From Sisyra terminalis (taxonomy: Eukaryota; Arthropoda; Insecta; Neuroptera; Sisyridae), in the NCBI GenBank assembly GCA_958496175.1, contig OY292274.1, positions 7,130,001 through 7,194,000 on the forward strand: DNA of 64,000 bases. The letters run 5' to 3'. Position 1 is the first letter of the stretch; every line of letters starts with the position of its first letter. Below, piece by piece: positions 11,548 through 22,953 of this stretch. Both the position numbers and the translations under genes were made by a program. The notes beneath the pieces are model-generated. The model ran no database searches. It was not told the DNA's origin and was given only the letters and a program-made list of their open reading frames with translations.

Positions 11548-12120
11548 AAATACAACCAATAATAATAATAATAAAAGTTTTTTTATTGGTCTAATCTACA
11601 GTAACAATATATATACAATAAAAGAAATAAAATAATATAATAGTAAAAGTTCCAGACGCATGTCTTTGCCTTTCAACAACTTAGATAACATAGAAAATAG
11701 AGAGAAAAAAAATAAATTAAAAAAAATTAAAATTAATATGATTCTTAACTATATAAATATTTAAAGATATCTGTCTCAGATCACTGGGAAAAACGCCCTA
11801 AAAAAACCCAGCACTTATTTTGTTAGTTAAAAATTAGTGAATAATATGTTTTATTCTCTTGTGTTTTCTTGTGACATTATAGTTGCCTATACTTTTTATT
11901 AGGGCACTCTCATTATCCTCGCATCTTAAAAAGAATTTTTCACACAGTTCCCTTAAAAATACTTTTAACATTGGAAGGTTTCCATCTTGGTGTAGTTGTT
12001 TAATCATTGTATACCTGGGGGCATTTAGACCAAATCTTAAAAATTTGTTTTGTGTCACCTGGAGTTTTTTAAGATTGGTTTCACTAGTAAAACTCCAGCA
12101 TGGTGTAAATACAACCAATA
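11548..12120 (-). mobile_element. 5'-truncated Jockey-like non-LTR insertion with 14-bp TSD
   Basis: AAATACAACCAATA occurs at 11548-11561 and again at 12107-12120, an exact 14-bp target-site duplication. On the minus strand the insert runs from inside the C-terminal part of a reverse-transcriptase protein, through a 3' UTR, to an ATT microsatellite-like tail next to the left duplication. This is the signature of target-primed reverse transcription with heavy 5' truncation (545 bp kept). The intact duplication suggests a fairly recent insertion. Confidence 0.85.
11834..12106 (-). pseudogene. Non-LTR reverse transcriptase, C-terminal fragment
   Basis: Minus-strand frame with the line 'LKKLQVTQNKFLRFGLNAPRY' split by the start of the insert, followed by a 'DGNLPMLKVF' block. 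These match the post-RT C-terminal segment of Jockey-clade proteins (LQ..QNK.LR....AP.Y......DL.IP....). The polymerase core with its YADD motif is absent because the insert is 5'-truncated. The apparent start codon lies in the flanking duplication, so the frame is not an independent gene. Confidence 0.8.
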
Positions 12121-14321
12121 CTTATTTTGCTAGTAAATACCTTATGTACAATAACAGAATATTTCTTTTGAAACTAAATAAAAAGAATGCGACAATAATT
12201 TTTAATGTTATTTTATCTTTGTTTTTTATTTCGATTGGCCTTCGCATTATTTGATACGATTTTCCACATAACAGCGTGAAACAATAACAAAAATAAGTTT
12301 CCAATAAAACGTGAAAATGATCGGTCAATGTGAGCAGATAGCGAAAAATTGACAACAGTTATTTGAAAGAAGAGTTGTATTCTTCTCAAATGTAATAGAA
12401 ATAAGTTTTTAATTGCTTTGATCGAATTCTGAAGAGGATAGAAGACTTGTCGATTGTTTACTTCTTTTTCAATTTAAAGACAAGCACGTCATAAAAAGTA
12501 ACAATCCAAATATACGATGTTAAGTAAACATTTGGATCTGAAACAATTTCGTATAAAGACTTGTTTGAAGGACATTTTCCGTGTAATGTCGCCATTAAAT
12601 GAAAGCTACTACCTTCTCAATTCAATGTACTTTTCAAATTTTCGTCTTATTCGACGACTGCACGTTTCTTTGAATACAACATTGTATCGCTTCTGTTTAT
12701 GGCATGATGCTTATTTTATTTGCAAATGTAATATTTATAGTCAGAAAAACCGTTCAATTTACGGCCATTGAAAAACATATTTAACAGAAAATCATTGAAT
12801 TATTCTATCAATACAGACATTTTAATGACAACATTCAAAAATGCATCTAATAAAATTATGGAAATTTTCAAGCATAACTTAATATTATTACCGACAAGCA
12901 CGAAACTTCATTTATTAATCGATTTTTCAACGGGAAAATAAAGCATCTCAATTTTATCTATTTAACTTTGTAATTTTACTATTGAAAATTGCTTCACTTC
13001 GAGTTCAAATCGAATATAAAATTTTATTCAGATAAATATTACGACTAATAACATTTAAATCCTAAAATTTTCATGTCACAAACGTATGGTTTTAATAACC
13101 AAAAACGTGAGTATAATATTTGGAAAAATGCCATGTACTAAAGCTGATTCAATGGTTTTCTCTCCAATTCTTATAATCGAATGATCTTAATTCCAGCAAT
13201 GATGTTGTACTCAATCCTCCATAATATTACTATTGAAGATGGTTATTTGATAATTTTATTATTGCAGAGGGAAATTTTAAATTCAAATTTTGCATATTTC
13301 AATGCTTTACACATGTTTTATTGAAATTAAATTCCTTAATGCCGCTTAAGTAGTGTGATTTTGTAGAAATGGCCATGAACAAAATGAGATATACTTTGTG
13401 TTTATAATGTGTATATACGGTATATGTGTCCTCTATGAATTGAGATTATGAAATATTGAGATAAAATAGCCTCAATTCTTAATTATACTGTGATGAAGAC
13501 ATTTTTACATAATGATCACTTTTAAGGGTGTTATGGCGATAAAATCGAAGACAAAAATACATAAAAATATAAATTCGTGAATAATTATGTCGGAAAGCGT
13601 ACCATGAGATATATAAATAAGTCAATACTTAAAAAACTGTATAAAGTTTAAAAGAAAATCGGAAAATTTTAAACAAAATAAGAAAAAAATTGGAAATGTT
13701 TAACTTACTTTGGGAACTGAATACACCTTGATTTCAAGTTAACAAATCAACATATTATTAATTTGACAAGATAGATATTATTGATTTGATTGATAAAAAG
13801 GAATGAAGACAACAGAGTGAGAACGTTTACGCCAATTGCAATTATCAAATAAAGATAAAAGAAATCCTTTACTGGCGAAAAATAACAAAATGTTTCAACA
13901 TATTAACCAAGTTTTGGGAAAAAAAAGATGAAAGGGTTAAAAATAATATGAGTTATAAAATAATACTATATACGGTTGCTCTTTTTGAAAATGGTGAATT
14001 GTGAAAGACAATGTGATGAGCTTTTAGGAGCTATTCCCCAAAAAATTCCCCTAATTTAAAAGGTGTAGAAAGTGTTCACTTCGGTAATGGTGGAGACATT
14101 TATCGTGTCATTACACATAGCACTTAATTGAAAACTTTAAAATAATATTTGAGCTTTTTGTAACATTTTTTTCAGGAAAATTATAATACTAACATTATAA
14201 TATTAATATGGTATTTGATGGATATGAAGAAAAATCGTAATAAATCAGCTTAAAGGCATTGTATATTAAAGAAATCTCCAGACATTAAATTCTACAAAAA
14301 TATGCCATTGAAGATTGCTCA
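12121..14321. other. AT-rich non-coding stretch
   Basis: Open frames at 12122-12355 and 12517-12771 are of low complexity and show no recognisable domain or exon borders. A weak repeat word (TTAATGCCGCTTAAGTAGTG) near 13337 resembles the family remnants at 23041 and 33930. Nothing else is supported. Confidence 0.45.
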
Positions 14322-14382
14322 AGATACTGTGTATACAATATATAGAATATATTGCGGTTCAATTTATGTAGTATAATTTAAT
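14322..14382 (-). repeat. Inverted copy of the Penelope-like 3' terminus
   Basis: About 60 bp that are the reverse complement of 16555-16622: both contain the TATATTGCGGT(T/C)CAATTTATGTAGTATAATTTAATA block. An inverted terminal segment upstream of a truncated body is a typical Penelope-like arrangement. A separate repeat (14393-15130) now lies between this tail and the coding part. Confidence 0.7.
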
Positions 14383-14392
14383 ATATGTTACT

Positions 14393-15130
14393 AGTAGTTG
14401 CCCGTTGCATTCGCAACTAAAGGATTTATCTCTATAAAATATTTAGTATATGATAATGTAGAGTTAATCAACAATCGAAATTTTAAATTTAATAATCAGT
14501 GTTGTTAATTAAAAAAACTGTATCTAAAGTTATATTAAGAAATATTTTTTTATATCATTTTAATAACAACATTTTAAATAACGTAATTTCACTAAATTAG
14601 TATGAAATTTTAATACTTATGTAGTACTTATACCAAATTGTCGATTTTAAATTTTGGTTCGTTTTTCAACAATCAAACTTTTCAAAATCTATTTTATTTT
14701 ATCAACCAATGGTTGTGATCTGGAGTAATTATATATTCGGCTGAAATGCATTAAGGTAGCAATTTTTTGCTATATATTTCACTGTCAATGCAAATATAAA
14801 ATCCTCCATATTAACTTTTTTTTGGTATTTAGAACAACTTGAAGATCAATTATTGTTATTGGACAAAAATAAAATATTCGAATTTACTTCCACGCTTTTC
14901 CCCTATTTCCAACAATTTTGTATGTACAACATCCAAATGTCCGTATTTTCAAATATAAGTTCACATTTGTGTCGATGAAATTTGGAAAATGTTTTCCTTA
15001 TACGATGCAGATATATAATAAGAAAGGGGTTTTGAAAATTTCTCCCCTAAAAGAGTGAAAAACGGTAGCAAAGTTTGTAAGGGATAACGTTTAATAAACA
15101 ATCGAAATTTCAAATTAAATAATCAATCAA
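14393..15130 (+). repeat. Interspersed repeat, TAGTTGCCCGTTGCATTCGCAAC head
   Basis: Plus-strand copy of the repeat seen at 1-288 (-). It begins ACTAGTAGTTGCCCG and continues through blocks shared with the plus strand of 21310-22080 (TACTTCCACGCTTT, CGATGAAATTTGGAAA, CTAAAAGAGTGAAAAACGG). Non-coding. It sits between the inverted Penelope tail and the Penelope body, so it probably inserted into that element. Confidence 0.7.
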
Positions 15131-15531
15131 AGTCCGTTAAAAGCGAATATTTACAACTGGCTAACTATTTGTCGCGCTTTTATTACAAATAATATAAATT
15201 CATAAAAAATTTTACCATCGTGTGCGTAAATAATTATTTAATGTGCTTGAGTAATAATATTTTGACAAACGTATATAGTTGTTGTGAAAAAAATACAAAA
15301 ATAGTAATAAATTTGGTAAATAGCCGGTTTGAGCAAATAGGCATGTTTGAATGCCATGCGCTGTGTCAACTTAACCCTACCAACGTTTTGAATGCGTAAG
15401 TGGGGATAACAGAGCGCATGCGTATATTCTGCACTCACGGACGGCAAGATAGTCAATTTATATATAAGATGTTATGCCGAAAACATAACATTTGCGGTAG
15501 AAAGAGAAAAAGATGGTAGTTTACCATTCTG

Positions 15532-16348
15532 AGACCTGAAAATAACCAGAAACCAGGGCAACCTGGTTTTCGACATCTACAGAAAACCAACACATGTAAA
15601 TAGATATGTTATGGCTGAATCCGTATGTTATAATAGCCATAAACTGGCTATTTTCCATTCCTTGGTAAATCGACTCGTAAATGTACCTCTGGTAAAGAAT
15701 TTGTTTACAAAAGAATTAGAATACATTAAAGGTGTGGCGACCTTTAATGAATACTCTACCAAAATTGTAGACAGAATCCTCGAAAGGGTTCTTTGGCGGA
15801 AAAAACTATCAGAAACCACTTTACGAACAATGGAAGGATCTGAAGACCGTTGGTCTGTTTTAACTTATTATCCAGGGATTTCCCAAAAAATCGAAAGGAT
15901 ATGGAAACAGTTTGGAATAAAGGCTGAATATACAACCAAAAAGTTGGGTGGATTTTTCAACGGTTCCAAAGATAAAATTCCGGACATACAAAAATCAGGA
16001 ATTTATGAGATCTCTTGCACGGGCTGTGATAAAAGCTACGTCGGTCAGACTAGAAGACAAATAGGGGTTCGGTATAAGGAACATCTGGCAAACATAAAAT
16101 ATGCAAGAGTGGAAAAATCATGTGTGGCAGAACATGCACTGGAAACAGAGCATACATTTGCAGAAGCTAGACTTCTAAAAAGTGTTCACCGCACAAACCG
16201 ATTGGATGCACTCGAAAGCATAGAAATTGTTAAAAGAAAGCGAAAGGTACTACATCGGGAAAATGGACCAATTAAAAATTCAGCACTTTTCGGGTTGCTT
16301 CAGAAAGATTCGGTGAAAGTAAAGAAATTTGGTACCCCCCCTCCATAA
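15532..16348 (+). pseudogene. Penelope-like element: RT thumb remnant and GIY-YIG endonuclease
   Basis: The frame is open from 15532, after an in-frame TGA; an internal ATG at 15611 gives 245 residues, but the upstream residues D-I-Y-R-K-P-T-H clearly belong to the same protein. That segment is the end of the Penelope reverse-transcriptase domain, followed by the linker. Counting from the ATG, the GIY-YIG endonuclease starts at G130-I-Y, has the CxxC pair (C136, C139) typical of Penelope endonucleases, Y143-V-G and Q-T-R-R, then 'VAEHALETEH' with the conserved histidines. The endonuclease part is uninterrupted, but the catalytic RT palm is missing, so the copy cannot replicate itself. Confidence 0.88.
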
Positions 16349-16457
16349 CCACATCGCAAAAAGAGAAAGGCACGACTTATAAATTGAGGTCAATCCCTGA
16401 TTATTTTGTGAATCATCACAAAGCAGTTACGGAGTGATCCAAACTACTTGATAACCA

Positions 16458-16492
16458 CTGAGGAAGATTGCTTGGCAATCGAAATACGTATC
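16458..16492 (+). ncRNA. Hammerhead-like motif in Penelope-like 3' region
   Basis: CTGAGGA (16458-16464), extra A, stem II GATTGC/GCAATC around TTG, GAA, palindromic ATACGTAT as a 4-bp stem III, C at 16492 as cleavage site. Stem I is weak here (CA before, TG after). The copy at 38898-38932 has the same core with a GGTTGC stem II 5' strand, keeping the pairing through a G-U wobble. Confidence 0.6.
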
Positions 16493-16808
16493 TGAGCAAT
16501 ACGTCACGAATATTTTTGTTTGAACTTCTGTTCAAATTTATGTTTATGGTATGATTTTTATATTAAATTATACTACATAAATTGGACCGCAATATATTTT
16601 ATATATTGTATATACAGTATAAATGTTCAAAGTTGTGAAAAAATCTTATTTTGATTAGGCTCAAGACATATTTTTGAACGGTTTGGATGGAATAAAATGT
16701 CCTGAAATGGTAATATTCAGAAAAGAAGAGCAGCGATCATAAAACTATCAGTTTTATCTCCGTCACTGCTAAGTTTTCTATCGCTTTACAAAGGATTGAA
16801 AAGGAATA

Positions 16809-17784
16809 AGGTATAGTTCCAAATTTCGTCCCAAGCTTAATTTCGTCCCCTTGGGTATCTTTTTTTCTAAATAACGCCACCTAGTTTTTATAATTTCAAT
16901 TTAAAGTCAGTTAAGTCAGACAATCATTTCAAATGTTTAGCGGTGAAATGTTGGGTCTGTGTCAAGATATTTAAAAAATAAAAAACTTGTCAAGGTAAGT
17001 TTTTGATTGAAATACTATCGATAAGGTTTAAATGGTAATGTTCTTGAATTATTTAAACGAAATTTTGCCGAAAATTTGATGTTATTGCTTAACATTAAAT
17101 TGATTATATTTTCATTTAGGTTATGACATGCGTTTTTGGTTGAATACATGTTGTCAACACAACTGGTAAATTCCAAATATCGTCCCCTTACATAAGCCTA
17201 ATATCACCCCCGGTACGATATTGAGATTACTTCGTTATTCGGCAGTTATATTTTTTCAATAAAATATTTAGTGTGGACGAAACAGGGATCAGCACCATGA
17301 TAAAATGGGAGAAAAGTGGATAGGATACACAAAATGTTTCCAATGGGTGCATGAGGATTGTGTTGAAAATCCAGGGCCTAACTTTATCTGTTCAATTTGC
17401 TTAGAGAATTAAAATTACTTAAAGTTTAAACTCTAGGTACATCAATGATTAATTAGTCTGATTAGATATTGTTATTATTATGACTATACTAATAATTATA
17501 TATTGCTAAAAATATAGTTTATGTTTATGTAAGTTCTGATTATTGTAATCTCAATATCGTCCCCGGGACGTAATTAGGTGCCCAAAAAATTATTTTCAGA
17601 ATGTCTACTTTTTGGAAAGAATATTTTTGTATAAATAATAAAGAATTTAACAGATTTTTTTTTATTTAAAATAATAAAGAAATGTTACAACAAAACTTTG
17701 ACTTTATATTGATTACTTTAATCGCAACATTTTTTTCAAAATTTGTATTTTTCAAAAAGGGGACGTTATTTGGTGATTCTACCT
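16809..17784 (+). mobile_element. Internally deleted pogo-like (Tc1/mariner) element
   Basis: The terminal inverted repeats start AGGTATAGTTCCAAAT on the left and end ATTTGGTGATTCTACCT on the right, both running into CGTCCCC. TA lies immediately outside each end (16807-16808 and 17785-17786), the expected target duplication. Several CGTCCC(C) words repeat internally. At 976 bp it lacks the DDE transposase core but keeps a terminal zinc-finger exon. It sits about 180 bp downstream of the Penelope-like element. Confidence 0.75.
17272..17412 (+). pseudogene. C-terminal PHD-like zinc-finger exon of a pogo-like transposase
   Basis: A 46-codon open stretch follows a good 3' splice site (TTTTTTCAATAAAATATTTAG). 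It starts C-G-R-N and contains EKWIGYTKCFQWVHEDC and then FICSICLEN before the stop. The spacing of Cys and His (CxxC-type first pair lost at the boundary, K-C, W-V-H-E-D-C, I-C-x-x-C) is that of the PHD/RING-like finger found at the end of many insect pogo/Tigger-like transposases. The rest of the transposase is deleted. The fragment at 33488-33630 is a second relic of the same domain. Confidence 0.7.
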
Positions 17785-17786
17785 TA

Positions 17787-20215
17787 TGGAAGAGATGCTA
17801 CATAAGAACCATTTTGGTTATAGAAAAATAAATCAAGGATTGCCACAGAAGTAATGAGAATTAATGCTGATAAAGAATCGGGAACTATACATGTGTTTGA
17901 TGAAACGAGAACTCCAAATTATGTAATGTAATCTGAGAAACTTAAGGAAAAAAATTATAAATACAGGAAAATCGAGTCATTAGGGTTTCGAAGAGAAACA
18001 TCTCCATATAAATGTGGAATTTTTTTAACTAGGAAATGTGGCGTTGTTGCAATATTTAGGATTTATCATCTTCGAAGAAGGAAAATTCACAAGTAAAATT
18101 AAATTAAATTCAACCAGGCGGGAAATTTAGCTCTCCATTAAGTAAAAACCAGAAAAAAATTGCTTCAATTATCAATAACTCCTTGGTAACCATACTTATT
18201 TTTATATATTTCAGATTAAGTATTTTGTATATGATTGTCAACAAATGAATATTTTTCACTGTACTCAATTGCTTAATTTTTAATGAAAAAAATAGTTTTG
18301 TTTTGAAATGATTTTTGGTTTAATAAATATTATTCAACATTATTTGAGAAAACTGTTTGACTAAATTGAAGGTATATTTTCAAATGTTAAGACAGGTATT
18401 CTGTTCACGATGGTAAATTAATCATACATGAATACAGTAGTAAAAGTAAACTACTTATACAGTTCATTCTTACGCTTTAAAACTCAGATGTTTGAATTAT
18501 TTATGCTACTTGTAACTTTAAAACTAAGTTAAATCCATTTTAAAAACCTTTAAAACGTTTGTTTTCTTTTTTATCTTAATTTCCGTCATTAACAGAACAT
18601 ATTTTTTTTTCTATTGCTAAAATAATTATTTTACAACATTAAATTTTAGCATAGGTCACAACATGTGCTTTAATTTGTGTTATCAGTGTTACTTTTATTT
18701 GTTTTATTGATCGAAATTAAAGTTAAAAGCTTTTAATGGATATATAGTTAAATTAATTAAAGGCAATTTGTTAATTATTTGGAACTATTCTCGTTTACCC
18801 TCAAAGAGACTTAAGTGTAAGTAAATTAGAAAAGAGCAATCTATGAGAATAAAATTATTTGATTAAAACTGAAATTTCAAGTGAAATTAATTAAAATTGA
18901 ATAAAATGCAATGTGCTTTAGTTAAGTTTCATAATAGAATTATCTATGAGTAAACTTATGGAAATATTTTCCTTGTTTCGGAATCCAAGTTTTTAATTTT
19001 ATGCACGTACATTGTGAGAGTACAAATTTACTTAAAGCTTTCCAACATAATTTGTTGTAATTAGTGTTACATGTATAAGGAAAAACCATGTCCGCACGAA
19101 CAAAACAAGATTGTATATACATACACATTAATGTTCTCGAATTGCGAAAGCCAACAGAATTAAAATATACGAAAGATATGTTCCTTAAAATAGAAAAGCT
19201 CATGCTTTAAACAAATATAAACATAAATAAATCCAGTAAAACGTTTAATGCTACAACATTATATAAACAATGAAAAATGGATGTATTGTGAACGATTTAT
19301 AAACTTGTGCCAGTTTTATTTTCTCTCTACACTAAAACTCTTTTTTTTTGTCGGAACACAAAGCGATGAATAAAATAGGGGCCTGGCCAGTTTGCGTTCG
19401 TTAAAATTGTCTGCATTAGTCGAGTTTTAATGTGCACTTTATATAAATTATAAATACAAATTATCAAGGAATAGAAGCTTTGGATGAGTCAAAAGAGGAT
19501 GAACGGAAAACGTAATTTATCGTGATAGATGGACGGAATTGGTGGAGGTATCGAGTACTATGTCAATGCCAAATTCAACGCTTACATCCAATAAATATGC
19601 AATTAGCTCATCCTATCGGATTGGATAAATATGTTTAATCGATTTTCAAGGAAATATTTGTTGGCAAATTGAAATTAATTCCAAAAATTAAATACCTTGT
19701 TTCACTCATTTGGGCATAAATACAATGAAATTGAGCATAATTGTTTTGTTTTTTGTTTTTTTGGTTTTACAAACGTTAAAGTCACGTTAAGCTAGTCGTG
19801 TATTTTTTATGTATGCATATGGTGTATGTAACGTGAATGTCGAGACGAAGAATTTATGAGCTTAATTCAAGTACAGGTGTTTTAAAAATTTTGTAATAAC
19901 GGTCATTTATCACTATTATCTGTGTTAAAATAAATTTATATTTTCTCGTGGCTTTCATTCATCAAAGATCAAATTAAATTATAACGAAAAAACGAAAAAA
20001 AGTCGTTTCTTTCTGAATTTTATAATATAGTATTTTTCACATACATTCGTATGTTGAAAAAATAACCGATTTAAGGTTTTATTTCTTTTTAAATATTTTT
20101 TGGAAATATTTAGAGTATTTGGTCTTGTTTACATATTCTATATGATGTTTTATTCCACTTATAGACTAAACACTTTTTTACGAATATTGGATCATTGAAA
20201 ATAGTCAATTTTTAC
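17787..20215. other. AT-rich non-coding stretch
   Basis: The stretch 17820-18010 is slightly more codon-like but frames break at once. 19270-19620 is a GC-richer patch with no recognised protein or RNA. Otherwise nothing supported. Confidence 0.4.
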
Positions 20216-20524
20216 ATATGATTTATCTTTTGTCTCTACATAATAATGGCCGATTTATTCGCGAATTGAATTAAAAACAGATTAGATAATGAGACGATGA
20301 GTAAGTGGTTTGTATAAAATCTTCTTGTATCCTAGCTTTTATAAAATATTGTCTTCTTTCTCCCTAACTTTGCTATAAATATTAGGATTTTGTACTTTTG
20401 GTTAATATTCAATTCACCAATACTTTAACTTTATTTTTGTAAAAAAAAGGTAATGATATCCCTTCTTTTGCCCTAGTTATTTTGTAGGCAATCTTTCGAA
20501 TAATTATACTAAGATTTATTATTT
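20216..20524 (+). repeat. Solo copy of the foldback-core unit
   Basis: Matches 8806-9106 with moderate divergence: GCGAATTGAATTAAAAACAG, TTTTATAAAATATTGTCTTC and AATAATTATACTAAGATTTATTA occur in the same order. It has no flanking inverted arms here, so the unit can exist apart from the foldback at 8100-9692. It directly abuts the interspersed copy that follows. Confidence 0.6.
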
Positions 20525-20640
20525 ATACAAATATTTAAAATTCTTATGTTTGTCTGAACATTTCGATTCTGAACCCAATTTTAGGGATAATATTTGTTTT
20601 AAGAGGCCATTTTTCCAAATTTAACATTTTTAAAATTTTT

Positions 20641-20667
20641 GTCTGTCTGTCTGTCTGTCTGTGTGTC
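20641..20667 (+). repeat. GTCT microsatellite
   Basis: (GTCT)5 followed by GTGTGTC, inside copy B. The matching GACA run in copy C is at 55325-55345, so it is part of the family. Confidence 0.9.
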
Positions 20668-20977
20668 CCGATTTAACTAAAGAACGGAACAACCGAATTT
20701 AATGAAATTTGGTATTAAGATATAATACAATTTCTCATACATGTTAGGCTTCTTATTATTCCTAAAAAAATAAAAATAATAAGGGAAGGTATCCTCTATG
20801 AAAGATGGATTTTTTTTTTAACTTTACACAGGCGAGTTATATATCGTTGGAAACGTAGGTCTGTAGTAATCTTTTTAGTTGAATCAATAAAAAGCACAGT
20901 AAATTTAATTTAAAGTACAAAAAATTCCCTATTTGAAATATAGTCGTTTATAAATATAGCTAACATAATTGTTGTTG

Positions 20978-21046
20978 TTAGCATAATGGCTTACGTATCT
21001 GACATTTTGACGCTCATGATTAAAGAGACGTGGGTTCAAATCTTAC
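20978..21046 (+). repeat. tRNA-like Pol III promoter inside copy B
   Basis: A-box-like TAGCATAATGG at 20979-20989 and B-box-like GGTTCAAATC at 21033-21042, about 54 bp apart as in a tRNA gene. The region does not fold into a convincing cloverleaf and recurs in copy C (54942-55014, minus), so it is a tRNA-derived part of the repeat and not a functional tRNA gene. Confidence 0.55.
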
Positions 21047-22953
21047 AGTAAACCTTTTTTTTCCAAATTGTTGTAAGTAAGCCCTTAGGGTTGCTCAGTA
21101 AGGAAATATTAACGAAAAAAAGTAAAAGTAGTAGTAATAAAAATAATTATAATAATAATGATAAGGCTTAAAGTAAATACATTTTTAAAATCGTATATTT
21201 ATATACCTTTTCTGACTAATGAAATTTTAATATTCGATGTATTCCTTATAAGAAGTTGACATCTGATAGGAATTTTTTTTTGAAAATTCCTACCCAAAGA
21301 AAGTTAAAGGGGCGTTTATAAGAGAAAATGTAGAGTTAGTCAACAATCAATATTTTAAATTTAGTAAGTCTAAATAAATATAAATAATTACTTAATAATA
21401 AGTCTCTCTTTTTGTTATATCATTTTAAAAACAGCATTTTAAATAACGTCATTTCACTTAATTAGTATGAAATTTATGTAGTAGGTACTTATACCAAATA
21501 CCAAACAAGCGGTTTTTAATTTTTGTGTGTTTTTCAAAAATCAAACTTTTTTAAAATCTAATTTTTATGATCCAATGATTGTGACCTGGAGTAATTATAT
21601 ATTCTGCAGAAAAGCATTGAGGGGGCAATTTTTTGTCATATATTTCATTATTAATTAAAATATAACATCTTTCAAACTAACTTTTCTTCGGTATTTAGAA
21701 CACTTTGAAAACCAATTATTCTTATTGAAAATAAATAAAATATTCTAATTTACTTCCACGCTTTCCACCTATTTCCAACAATTTTGTATGAACAATGTCC
21801 AAATGAGCGAAATCGAATTGCTTTTTAGTCATGATAATCAAAATAAAGAAGGTCATAATTTTTTCGTTTTATATTGTATTTTGAAATATAAACGTTTATT
21901 TGTGTCGATGAAATTTGGAAAGTTTTTTTCTTATACGATGCAGATATAAAATAAGAAAGGGTTTTTGATAATTCCTCCCCTAAAAGAGTGAAAAACGGTG
22001 GCAAAGTTTGTACGCCATAACGGCTAATAAAAAACCGAAATTTCAAATTTTATAACCAAAGAACCGTTAAGCACAAAAAGTAATTACCCTTAAATATAAA
22101 ACAAAGTTACTCTAATGCTAGAAACAAAAACTTTGGATTTGCTTAAAAATTTCAACTCTGATAGATATATCTGAAAATGGTTAAGAAATTGAGCATTAAG
22201 TTTTTTGGATTTCACGTATTGTAAACCTGAAAATCCTAAATACGAATTCACAAATAAATACATTACTGAGCGAATATTGAACAGCGAGAAATTCGGCGAA
22301 CTAAAAGAAAATGGTTTAATTATATAGTTGAAATTCAGATATTTTAACAATAACAGCATAGATACACAATGGTTATACTTGATTATGGAAGAACAGGGTT
22401 TCGTGCAATTGAACAAATTTTAATTTTGCGGTAGTTTTATACATTGGAGTAGTGAAATAATTTTGAGAAAAAGTTTCATTCGGGAATCGAAATAGTGAGA
22501 TAAGATTTCTACTTATATTCAAAATCTAGACCCTAACGTCTGTTATTTTGACGCGAGTATTTTTGAAAATTTTTGACTGTTTTAAGTTATAAGTAAGACC
22601 GAATTTGTTGAACTTGACGATATTTTTTATTTATGTATAGATGCTGATTGATTTATGGGTTATTTGGTTCACGGTAGGTACACCTACCGTGGGTACACGC
22701 AATTGAACATACTCTTTTTAGATATTTATAAATATTTTTTGAAAATAATTGATCATTACAAACAAATATTTTATTCTAAGCAACAGTTTATTAAATGTGT
22801 CTTTAAAGTTGACAATATAGTGAAATAAGAAATAAGAAAAATATAAAGAAATAAGAAAAATAAAATTCATATACCACTACAAATAGCAAATCTAAAAAGG
22901 AAATATAATCTACACCTACTTTACGTAGACGAATTCACGGGGATCAGCTAGTA

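Larger units (their letters stand above)
15131..16630 (+). mobile_element. Truncated Penelope-like retroelement
   Basis: Comprises the endonuclease frame, a 3' UTR with a hammerhead motif, and the terminal block ending around 16622. The last 200 bp recur at 38871-39080. The 5' end is uncertain: 15160-15530 includes a GC-richer stretch (15330-15460) and a TATATAAG box near 15461 that may belong to the element. The inverted tail at 14322-14382 would be its other end. Confidence 0.75.
20525..22953 (-). repeat. Interspersed family copy B, near full length (2.4 kb)
   Basis: On the minus strand the head at 22953 (CTAGCTGATCCCCGTGAATT) leads through a palindrome near 22671 (CACGGTAGGTACACCTACCGTG), an internal part shared with 14393-15130, a tRNA-like box pair and a GTCT run, to the tail near 20525. 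Order and length match copy C at 53054-55466. No conserved protein frame is present; open frames such as 21825-22046 and 22090-22416 are chance. Confidence 0.8.

Noticed and set aside
12517..12771. 84-codon plus frame
   Set aside because: No domain, no splice or promoter context, composition like the surrounding non-coding DNA.
15238..15456. 72-codon minus frame upstream of the Penelope-like body
   Set aside because: Lies in the probable 5' region of the element on the opposite strand; no recognisable domain.
20978..21046. Possible functional tRNA gene
   Set aside because: A and B boxes are present, but no acceptor stem pairs and the same sequence recurs at 54942-55014 inside a repeat family.
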